Position numbers and translations under genes: made by a program. DNA of 64,000 nucleotides. Source: Allopusillimonas sp008369125 (GTDB lineage: Bacteria; Pseudomonadota; Gammaproteobacteria; Burkholderiales; Burkholderiaceae_B). Under the pieces are notes generated by a model. That model saw only the letters and a list, made by a program, of their open reading frames with translations, searched no databases and was not told the origin of the DNA. The stretch covers positions 1,798,001-1,862,000 of the forward strand of contig NZ_VOAY01000001.1 in NCBI RefSeq assembly GCF_008369125.1, in the 5' to 3' direction. Shown here one piece after another: positions 9,079-16,219 of this stretch. The stretch's first letter is position 1. The number at the start of each line of letters is the position of its first letter.

Positions 9079-10232
9079 TTGACACCAACCATGACGAGTT
9101 TGCCATCACCGGTTTGCACCAGCACCCCACGTGGGGTAGCAGTGAGGGGCGACACGAGTGCGCCGCCACCAACACGTACGCGACCGAGCAGATGCCCATC
9201 GCTACGGGCGAGAAAATGTACATAGCCCTCTATATCGCCAACCGCCACGGCCTGCGAAACAACTGCAGGCTGCGTCAAGCTGCGGTTAAGCAACGCATTT
9301 TGTTTCCATACCTCATGGCCATCAGCCAGCGCAAATGCATGGACAACGCCGCGGCTATCGGCGGCGTATGCCTGTTGGCCATCCATTGTCATACCCGTAA
9401 AGCTGGAGAATCGTTTTTCCCACAATGGCGCCCCCCCCTGAGACAGGTCGAAGCACGCAATACGCCCTTGATATGCCACGCCGCACAACAAAGGCCCTTG
9501 TATCTGAGGAGCACCAACCACATCACGTATGCGCTCGAGGTCTGTCGCGCCTTGAGACACGGCCACGGCGCCCTCCCATTGCACGTTACCTGAGGCGATA
9601 TCGATGACAATGAGACGACCGTTGGGTAACCCAGAAATGAGGTAGCCATCAACAATGCGCATTTGCATATTGGTTTTAAGCGCCAGCGCAGGGCCGGGCC
9701 GCTGCACGTTCCAGAGCACTTCACCTGTGGCGGCGTCAAACGCCTGTATGCGGTAGTCGCTGCTACGCACCACCACAACACCTGCTCCTACCACGGGAGG
9801 GATCTGCACGGCGCTAGAAGCCTGTGCACGCCATTTCTCGACGCCCTGTGCATCAAAGGCAATGACAGCGCCATCCTTACTTGCAACCGCTGTGGTGTCA
9901 CCGTCTGAGCCTGCGCCTGCGGCAAGCTTGCTGCCGGCATTTGCCTGCCATTGAACTGCGCCTGAACCCAGATCAATTTTTACAACGCTTCCACTGGCAG
10001 CCGCCGCAAAAACGGAGTTACCAACCAAGGTAGGTGCGAACCCATAACCGCCGCCGCTGCCGACAGACGCTGTCCAGGCGATGGAAGCCGAAACGCCTGC
10101 CGAATATTCGGTAAGCGGCGCTGGTTCGTAACGCTTATCGGAACTTGAGAACATCGAGCAGCCTGCCAGCGCTGTCAGGCTAAGCGCAAGAAGGGCGCTG
10201 CGGATCACACCACGTGTAAGCGAAATGGACAT
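9075..10232 (-). CDS. bamB: Outer-membrane assembly lipoprotein BamB
   Basis: BamB is a beta-propeller lipoprotein of the BAM complex, which inserts beta-barrel proteins in the outer membrane. The 385-residue protein has a lipoprotein signal peptide ending LTALAGC (Cys25). Repeated PQQ-type blades follow (FAAAASGSVVKIDLGSGAVQW, VIAFDAQGVEKW, AFDAATGEVLW, VIDIASGNVQW). It lies between yfgM and der, the conserved order in many proteobacteria, 3 bases after the yfgM stop. Confidence 0.93.
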   Translation of the reverse strand: MSISLTRGVIRSALLALSLTALAGCSMFSSSDKRYEPAPLTEYSAGVSASIAWTASVGSGGGYGFAPTLVGNSVFAAAASGSVVKIDLGSGAVQWQANAGSKLAAGAGSDGDTTAVASKDGAVIAFDAQGVEKWRAQASSAVQIPPVVGAGVVVVRSSDYRIQAFDAATGEVLWNVQRPGPALALKTNMQMRIVDGYLISGLPNGRLIVIDIASGNVQWEGAVAVSQGATDLERIRDVVGAPQIQGPLLCGVAYQGRIACFDLSQGGAPLWEKRFSSFTGMTMDGQQAYAADSRGVVHAFALADGHEVWKQNALLNRSLTQPAVVSQAVAVGDIEGYVHFLARSDGHLLGRVRVGGGALVSPLTATPRGVLVQTGDGKLVMVGVN

Positions 10233-10235
10233 AGG

Positions 10236-10871
10236 TCAGGCCTCACCCAAAGCATCGATTTTAAGTTGGACAATCTGAGTCAAAGGATCAGTGCCCAACA
10301 ATTTGAGGGCATTTTCCCACGCGGCATGGGCTTCGTCTTTTTTACCCTGCGCAAACAGAATGTCGCCACGCCTGTCAGCATACAGGCCAGCAAATGAAGA
10401 CGGAGCATTATCAAGCTGTGACAGCGCTTCGTCGTATTTTTTTTGATCCAGCATAATGCCGGCTAAACGCAAGCGCGCAAGCGGGATGAGCGCCGCATCG
10501 CCACTTTTGGCCACCACCCACTCTAACTGGGCTCGGGCAGCGTCAAGCTCACCGCGTCGGCGCAGCGACTCAGCGGCAACGAGCGCACCACGCACCGCGT
10601 AACCAGAACCGGCGAAGTCGTCGCGCAAGGTCTGGCTAGCTGCCTGAACGCGGGTAATGGCATCATCACCATCTTGCGTCGCTGCATTCTCAAGCGCTTC
10701 GTAATACCCCATGGCCTGGCTTGCCTGATGCCCTTGATACCATTGCCAGCCACGCCACCCGGCGACACTGGCAGCAATCACAAACGCGATCACAACGCAC
10801 AGCGTACCGTAGCGCTCCCACCAGGCACGCAACGCGTCGAGTTTTTCCTGTTCTTCTAAATCGTATGCCAT
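10236..10871 (-). CDS. YfgM-like tetratricopeptide membrane protein
   Basis: This 211-residue inner-membrane protein has the YfgM layout: a short cytoplasmic N-terminus (YDLEEQEKLDALRAWWERYG), one membrane helix (about residues 22-42) and a periplasmic TPR-like helical repeat region. In Escherichia coli YfgM binds the SecYEG translocon and periplasmic chaperones. The position between hisS (4 bases) and bamB (3 bases) is the conserved context and supports a role in outer-membrane protein transit, by inference. Confidence 0.88.
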   Translation of the reverse strand: MAYDLEEQEKLDALRAWWERYGTLCVVIAFVIAASVAGWRGWQWYQGHQASQAMGYYEALENAATQDGDDAITRVQAASQTLRDDFAGSGYAVRGALVAAESLRRRGELDAARAQLEWVVAKSGDAALIPLARLRLAGIMLDQKKYDEALSQLDNAPSSFAGLYADRRGDILFAQGKKDEAHAAWENALKLLGTDPLTQIVQLKIDALGEA

Positions 10872-10875
10872 CGGC

Positions 10876-12165
10876 TCAAACCTTTAATTTCAACTCTGTT
10901 ACCAGACAATCGAATGGAATCGTTTCTTGTTGCGGCTGTGTGTCATCGTCTGTGGCGCGCAGCCATTTGACGCTGGCACTACCCGCCGCGAGTTCGTCAG
11001 CCGCAAGAATGACGGCTACACGCGCCCCGCTACCGTCTGCGCGCTTGAACTGCGCCTTGAAGCTACCCGGGCCGGCATGAACAATGACACGCAATCCGCC
11101 ATCGCGCAAGCGCTCGGCCAACTGAGCAGCCATACGTTGGGCGTCGGCGCCTTGGTGCACCATATAAACGTCACACTCGCTTTGCTCAACCTCGACCGCC
11201 GATTGCGTACACAGGTCGAGCAACCTTTCCATACCGATGGCGAAGCCAACGGCTGGAGCCGGCTTGCCGCCGAGCAATTCGATCAGGCCGTCATAGCGCC
11301 CCCCGCCGCATACGGTACCCTGGGCGCCGAGGCGGTCAGTTACCCACTCAAATACGGTGAGGTTGTAGTAGTCGAGCCCACGCACCAAACGGGTGTTGAG
11401 CGTGTAGGCGATACCCGCATCGGCCAAACGCTGGCATACGCCATCAAAATGCGCACGCGACTCGCTACCGAGAAAATCAAACAGACGTGGCGCGGCGTTT
11501 GCCATTTCTTGCATGGCGGGGTTTTTGGTATCTAACACACGCAGAGGGTTAGTATGCATACGTCGCTGGGCTTCGTCATCAAGCACGCTCTTGTGCCGTT
11601 CAAGATGGCGAACCAGGGCATCACGATGCGCGGCACGCTCGTCGGCCTGCCCGAGCGAATTCATCTCTAGCCTGATGTCGTTCAGACCGAGCGTTTTCCA
11701 GAGACGGCCAAGCATGATGATGAGCTCTGCGTCGATGTCTGGGCCGGCAAACCCCAATGCTTCGACATCAATCTGGTGAAACTGGCGGTAGCGGCCACGC
11801 TGCGGCTTTTCATGGCGAAATACCGGGCCCATGGCCCAGACGCGATGTGGCCGCTCGTACAGCAAATTGTGTTCGATGCACGCACGCACCATACCAGCCG
11901 TAAACTCGGGCCGCATGGTTAGCTGCTCGTTATTGAGTGCATCGGTGAAGGAGTACATCTCCTTCTCGACGATATCGGTTACCTCACCGATGCCCCTAGC
12001 GAAAAGCCGGGTATGTTCGAGCACCGGCGTACGCATGTTGCGGTATCCATACGAGCCCAGCCAGTCGCGCACGGTCGCTTCAAGCGATTCCCATGAGGCA
12101 CTCTCGTCGGGTAATACGTCTTTCATGCCAGTAAGGGCACGAACCTTTTTAAAGGTTTGGGTCAT
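10876..12165 (-). CDS. hisS: Histidyl-tRNA synthetase
   Basis: HisS charges tRNA-His. It is a class II synthetase of 429 residues. Motif 2 appears as GPVFRHEKPQRGRYRQFHQ, and the histidine-specific segments LVRGLDYYNLTVFEW and CGGGRYDGL are both present. The C-terminal anticodon-binding domain begins near residue 330. The ATG at 12165 gives the standard MTQTFKKVRALTGMKD start. Its paralogue hisZ lies 8 kb downstream in the same strand run. Confidence 0.97.
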   Translation of the reverse strand: MTQTFKKVRALTGMKDVLPDESASWESLEATVRDWLGSYGYRNMRTPVLEHTRLFARGIGEVTDIVEKEMYSFTDALNNEQLTMRPEFTAGMVRACIEHNLLYERPHRVWAMGPVFRHEKPQRGRYRQFHQIDVEALGFAGPDIDAELIIMLGRLWKTLGLNDIRLEMNSLGQADERAAHRDALVRHLERHKSVLDDEAQRRMHTNPLRVLDTKNPAMQEMANAAPRLFDFLGSESRAHFDGVCQRLADAGIAYTLNTRLVRGLDYYNLTVFEWVTDRLGAQGTVCGGGRYDGLIELLGGKPAPAVGFAIGMERLLDLCTQSAVEVEQSECDVYMVHQGADAQRMAAQLAERLRDGGLRVIVHAGPGSFKAQFKRADGSGARVAVILAADELAAGSASVKWLRATDDDTQPQQETIPFDCLVTELKLKV

Positions 12166-12201
12166 GTTGCTTTGCTTCGTGTAGTGCTTCTTGTAACCTG
12201 A

Positions 12202-13500
12202 TCAGCCACAGTCAGTAGTTTGAGTGCTGGCGCCATAACGACGCGCAACATAATTTTCGACAATTGCCTGAAATTCTTGTGCGATGTTATCGCCTTTCAG
12301 GGTGACCGTACGTTGACCATCGATAAAAACCGGAGCAGAAGGCACCTCGCCCGTGCCCGGCAAACTGATGCCAATATCGGCATGGCGGCTTTCGCCCGGC
12401 CCATTGACAACACAGCCCATGACAGCCACATTCATGGACTCAACGCCAGGGTAGCGTGTTTTCCATGCAGGCATCTGGTCGCGCAAAAAGGTCTGAATGC
12501 TGTCAGCCAGTTCCTGAAAGAAGGTACTGCTGGTGCGACCACACCCTGGGCATGCGACCACCATGGGGGTAAAGGCACGCAGGCCCATGGTTTGCAAAAT
12601 TTCTTGGGCAACAATCACTTCTCGCCGACGGTCGCCGCCAGGCTCTGGCGTCAGCGAAATACGGATCGTATCGCCAATGCCCTGCTGCAGCAGCACCGAT
12701 AGCGCTGCTGTTGAGGCAACAATACCCTTGCTACCCATGCCTGCCTCGGTCAACCCCAAATGCAGGGGGTAATCGCAACGCGATGACAGGTCTTTGTAGA
12801 CGGTAATCAAGTCTTGCACATGGCTGACCTTGCATGACAGCACAATGGCATTTGGCGACAGACCCAACTCTTCGGCCCGGTGGGCATTGGTGATGGCAGA
12901 TACAACCAACGCCTCGCGCATGACCGCCTGGGCATCCCAAGGCTGGGAGCGCGCGTTGTTTTCATCCATCATGCGCGCCATGAGCTCATGGTCAAGGCTT
13001 CCCCAATTGACGCCGATTCGCACAGGCTTTTCGTAGCGGCAGGCCACTTCGATCATCTGCGCGAAGTTATCATCACGCTTTTTGCCACCGCCCATGTTGC
13101 CGGGGTTGATACGGTATTTTGACAGGGCCTGAGCGCACTCAGGAAACTGACCCAGCAATTTATGCCCGTTGTAATGGAAGTCACCAACCAGCGGCACCGA
13201 CATATTCATCCGGTCGAGCAAGTCGCGTATAACAGGAACTTGCTGGGCAGCCTCAGGGGTGTTTACCGTAATGCGCACCAGCTCTGATCCTGCCTGCGCA
13301 AGATCCCATACCTGCTGGGCTGTCGCTTTGGCATCGGCAGTGTCGGTGTTGGTCATGGACTGCACAACAACGGGGGCACCGCCCCCTATCTGCACAGCCT
13401 TGCCTCCCCACCGCACAATAGCGGGACGCGTAGAACGCCGAGGAGCGGCCCCGATAGAAGTTGGATTGCCAGATGTCTGTTGGCGCAATGTATAAGTCAT
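12202..13500 (-). CDS. ispG: 4-hydroxy-3-methylbut-2-enyl diphosphate synthase
   Basis: IspG converts MEcPP to HMBPP in the non-mevalonate isoprenoid pathway using a 4Fe-4S cluster. The 432-residue protein has the N-terminal barrel (VQSMTNTDTADAKAT, QVWDLAQAGSELVRITVN) and the C-terminal cluster domain. The cluster cysteines are seen in CPGCGRT and GCVVNGPGE. Its ATG overlaps the rodZ stop as ATGA, and hisS follows 36 bases later. The rodZ-ispG-hisS order is conserved in many proteobacteria. Confidence 0.96.
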   Translation of the reverse strand: MTYTLRQQTSGNPTSIGAAPRRSTRPAIVRWGGKAVQIGGGAPVVVQSMTNTDTADAKATAQQVWDLAQAGSELVRITVNTPEAAQQVPVIRDLLDRMNMSVPLVGDFHYNGHKLLGQFPECAQALSKYRINPGNMGGGKKRDDNFAQMIEVACRYEKPVRIGVNWGSLDHELMARMMDENNARSQPWDAQAVMREALVVSAITNAHRAEELGLSPNAIVLSCKVSHVQDLITVYKDLSSRCDYPLHLGLTEAGMGSKGIVASTAALSVLLQQGIGDTIRISLTPEPGGDRRREVIVAQEILQTMGLRAFTPMVVACPGCGRTSSTFFQELADSIQTFLRDQMPAWKTRYPGVESMNVAVMGCVVNGPGESRHADIGISLPGTGEVPSAPVFIDGQRTVTLKGDNIAQEFQAIVENYVARRYGASTQTTDCG

Positions 13501-14111
13501 GATTTTAGCGATTTGAGCCAGTCGAACACGAGCCAGGAGTCAGGCACCCAGCCCCGCTCGACGGCATAAAAACCGGCCACGAATAACAAAACAAGAATAA
13601 TGACCAGCCAACCCCATGGGCGGCGCACAGCCTCACCATGCAAAGGCATTTCAGCCGGCCCCATGGGGGCAGCCTGAACCCCAGCGGTTGAGGTCGTTGC
13701 AGCCCTGATGCCTTCGGTACCGGCCTGATCGTCGAGCATAATCAGCAAGGCATCAACATCGGCACCAAGATAACGACTGTAATTTTTTACAAACCCACGT
13801 AACGCAGCACCACCGGGGAGGCGACCCCATTGCTCGGTTTCAAGTGCTTCAATCTGACGAACGGAGTATTTGACACGGGCAGAAGCCTCATTGCGCGAAA
13901 TACGTTTGGCCTCTCGAATACCTTGCAAGGTACTGCCCACACCCTGACCGCCCTCTTGCGAGGCAAGGGGTGAACCAGCTAACACAACGACCTCGGATGG
14001 CTCTGCGCCATCGAGCCTTTCAGCTGTGCGTCCAGGCAAAACGCTACCAACGGGAACACCTGGGCTTGACACGCCGGGCTGTGCTTCTTCTTTAGGCAAC
14101 GGCAGATTCAT
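13497..14111 (-). CDS. rodZ: RodZ-like helix-turn-helix membrane protein
   Basis: RodZ links MreB to the cell-elongation machinery. This 204-residue protein has a Pro/Gly-rich lead, then the cytoplasmic HTH domain around residues 55-125 (LQGIREAKRISRNEASARVKY ... LRGFVKNYSRYLGAD). A single membrane helix follows (WGWLVIILVLLFVAGFYAV). It stops about 20 residues after the helix, so the periplasmic beta-domain of longer RodZ proteins is missing. It overlaps rlmN upstream and ispG downstream by 4 bases each. A regulator-only role for the short form cannot be excluded. Confidence 0.8.
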   Translation of the reverse strand: MNLPLPKEEAQPGVSSPGVPVGSVLPGRTAERLDGAEPSEVVVLAGSPLASQEGGQGVGSTLQGIREAKRISRNEASARVKYSVRQIEALETEQWGRLPGGAALRGFVKNYSRYLGADVDALLIMLDDQAGTEGIRAATTSTAGVQAAPMGPAEMPLHGEAVRRPWGWLVIILVLLFVAGFYAVERGWVPDSWLVFDWLKSLKS

Positions 14112-15280
14112 CCACGCTCCTGATTGATGGCGATAACGGCCCGGTCTGGAAGGCGCTCATTAATGCGAGTGCGATCGCTGACTTCACCGGCAAGCTGCCC
14201 ACAGGCGGCAGCAATGTCATCACCACGCGTCTTGCGTACTGTTGTGATGACACCTGCGTCCATGAGCCGCTGCGCAAACAAACGCACGCGAACTGGCGGC
14301 GAGCGCTTAAGCCCCGACTGGGGAAATGGGTTAAAGGGTATCAGATTAAATTTACACCGGATCCGTCCGGCGATGGCGATGAGTTCTTTAGCATGCTCGT
14401 CAGTGTCGTTGACACCATCGAGCATAATGTATTCGAAGGTAATGAAATCGCGAGGTGCATACTCAAGGTATCGATTGCACGCATCAAGCAGCTCGGCAAT
14501 GGGGTGCTTGCGGTTTAGCGGCACCAGCCTGTCGCGCAGCGTGTCGTTACCGGCATGCAGCGATACGGCAAGCGCAACAGGGCAGTCACGAGCGAGCCGA
14601 TCGATCATGGGTACAACACCCGAGGTTGATACCGTGACCCGCCTGCGTGACAAACCGTAAGCATGATCATCAAGCATCAGCCGCAAGGCACCAACCAGCT
14701 GGTCATAATTGAGCAGCGGCTCTCCCATACCCATCATGACCACATTACTGATAACGCGGTCAGGCGCAGGCTGATCGCCTGTTACGCCAATGCGTGCACT
14801 GCTTCTATCGGCCTCAAGCACGCGCTTGGCATGCCATAGCTGGCCAATGATCTCGGCGCTGGTGAGGTTGCGATTAAAGCCCTGATAACCGGTCGAACAG
14901 AACGGGCACGCCACAGTGCACCCAGCCTGGCTGGAGAGACACAAGGTGCCACGATCGTCTTCAGGAATAAATACCGTTTCGACCGCATTATTGCGGCCTA
15001 CGTCAAACAGCCACTTGCGCGTACCGTCTGCCGATACATGTTCGGTCGACACAGTAGGCGCCTGGATGACGCAGTTTTCGGCAAGCTGTTGCCGAAAACT
15101 GCGCGCAAGGTCCGTCATGCTATCGAAGGAATCAGCGCCCCGCTGATGTATCCATCTCTGAAGCTGCCGGGCACGGAAGGGCTTGCCACCCCACTGGCCG
15201 ACGAGGTCGGTCAGGGCGGCACTATCCATGCCCAGAAGGTTAATGGGCTGAGGCGTAGCCACGACAGTGGGGCGATGCAT
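14108..15280 (-). CDS. rlmN: 23S rRNA (A2503)/tRNA (A37) C2-methyltransferase
   Basis: RlmN is a radical-SAM enzyme that methylates C2 of A2503 in 23S rRNA and A37 in some tRNAs. The 390-residue protein carries the CxxxCxxC cluster motif (CTVACPFC, near residue 119), GMGEPLLNYD for SAM binding and the C-terminal catalytic cysteine in RGDDIAAACGQL. It starts 20 bases after ndk and overlaps rodZ by ATGA, so all of these are likely one transcript. Confidence 0.96.
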   Translation of the reverse strand: MHRPTVVATPQPINLLGMDSAALTDLVGQWGGKPFRARQLQRWIHQRGADSFDSMTDLARSFRQQLAENCVIQAPTVSTEHVSADGTRKWLFDVGRNNAVETVFIPEDDRGTLCLSSQAGCTVACPFCSTGYQGFNRNLTSAEIIGQLWHAKRVLEADRSSARIGVTGDQPAPDRVISNVVMMGMGEPLLNYDQLVGALRLMLDDHAYGLSRRRVTVSTSGVVPMIDRLARDCPVALAVSLHAGNDTLRDRLVPLNRKHPIAELLDACNRYLEYAPRDFITFEYIMLDGVNDTDEHAKELIAIAGRIRCKFNLIPFNPFPQSGLKRSPPVRVRLFAQRLMDAGVITTVRKTRGDDIAAACGQLAGEVSDRTRINERLPDRAVIAINQERG

Positions 15281-15300
15281 TGATGGACCTTGTTTTGGTA

Positions 15301-15726
15301 TTAACGGCTGTAGATATTGCTTTCTGGGAAGAAAAAGGCAATTTCCACTGCTGCGGTTTCAGGTGCGTCGGAGCCATGAACTGCGTTGGCATCGATGCTG
15401 TCAGCAAAATCGGCACGAATCGTACCTGCTTCGGCTTTCTTTGGATCAGTCGCGCCCATGAGGTCACGGTTTTTCTGGATGGCATCGTCACCCTCGAGCA
15501 CCTGCACAAAAACAGGGCCCGAGATCATGAATTCGACCAGGTCTTTGAAAAAAGGACGCTCTTTGTGTACGCCGTAAAAACGCTCGGCGTCGCCGCGTGA
15601 AAGCTGTTGCAGACGGGCAGCAATAACTGTCAGGCCGGCCTTTTCGAAACGGGCAACGATCTGACCGATTACATTTTTGGCAACAGCATCGGGCTTGATG
15701 ATAGAAAGAGTGCGTTCAATAGCCAT
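15301..15726 (-). CDS. ndk: Nucleoside diphosphate kinase
   Basis: Ndk balances NTP pools by phosphate transfer through a histidine. The 141-residue protein has the family length, with the catalytic His117 in NAVHGSD and the N-terminal ERTLSIIKPDAV. It is the first gene of the minus-strand run towards hfq and is divergent from valS across about 490 bases. A GGAA ribosome site is visible before the ATG. Confidence 0.98.
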   Translation of the reverse strand: MAIERTLSIIKPDAVAKNVIGQIVARFEKAGLTVIAARLQQLSRGDAERFYGVHKERPFFKDLVEFMISGPVFVQVLEGDDAIQKNRDLMGATDPKKAEAGTIRADFADSIDANAVHGSDAPETAAVEIAFFFPESNIYSR

Positions 15727-16219
15727 GTAGATTCCAGAGAAAAAATGACGCGCCCAATCGCATTGACATTAAACGTGCCCAGCGACATTGGCTGGTTGCG
15801 CGGCATGCCAAAAGATTGGGACATTGGGTTGTGAAAACAGTTTATTCAATAAAAACAATAACTTTGGCAAAGTTAATGTTAACCCGTAATTTTAACATGC
15901 CACGCCACTGCAGCTTGTGCCCCATAGCCAACCACCATAGTGAACGACACAATATTCCCATGTACCATGGGCCGGCCACAGGCTCACATCCTGTACGGCT
16001 ATGTACTACACTGACTGCGAGCCTCTTTGGCACGACATCTGGCATATAAATGCCAGCCGCTGTGGTGTTCTGCCAGCATCCGTGCCAACAGGGCTGCCCA
16101 GGCACCTGAGCCGTCAGATAAAATACGTGTTTTACCGTCGCATATTTTTTACCGTCGCTTGTTTCATAGAGCCGATGCCCCAGGCAATCGACAGCCGTCC
16201 TTATTCTTTTTCCGTAACT
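15727..16219. other. Divergent ndk-valS intergenic region
   Basis: This 493-base region lacks a convincing gene. It holds an AT-rich stretch with a 23-bp interrupted palindrome (15876-15898), a small 7-bp hairpin (16039-16056) and a direct repeat TTTACCGTCGC (about 16131 and 16148). The valS frame is open upstream to 16001 but is not coding-like. Promoters for both genes must lie here; I could not fix either. Confidence 0.6.
15876..15898. promoter_or_regulatory. Interrupted palindrome, possible operator
   Basis: ATGTTAA and TTAACAT are separated by 9 bases, giving a perfect 7-bp dyad. This is the size and form of a dimeric repressor site, about 150 bases upstream of ndk and 320 upstream of valS. 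The binding protein is unknown. Confidence 0.3.

Noticed and set aside
10927..11535. Long plus-strand open frame opposite hisS
   Set aside because: It is the antisense shadow of a conserved gene in GC-rich DNA; no motif or ribosome site.
16039..16056. Small perfect hairpin (7-bp arms, 4-base loop) before valS
   Set aside because: Too short to call an RNA switch, with no anti-stem or U-run; recorded only inside the intergenic note.
16001..16219. Open frame extending valS upstream by 73 codons
   Set aside because: The extension is not conserved in character, and 955 residues from 16220 matches the family length.
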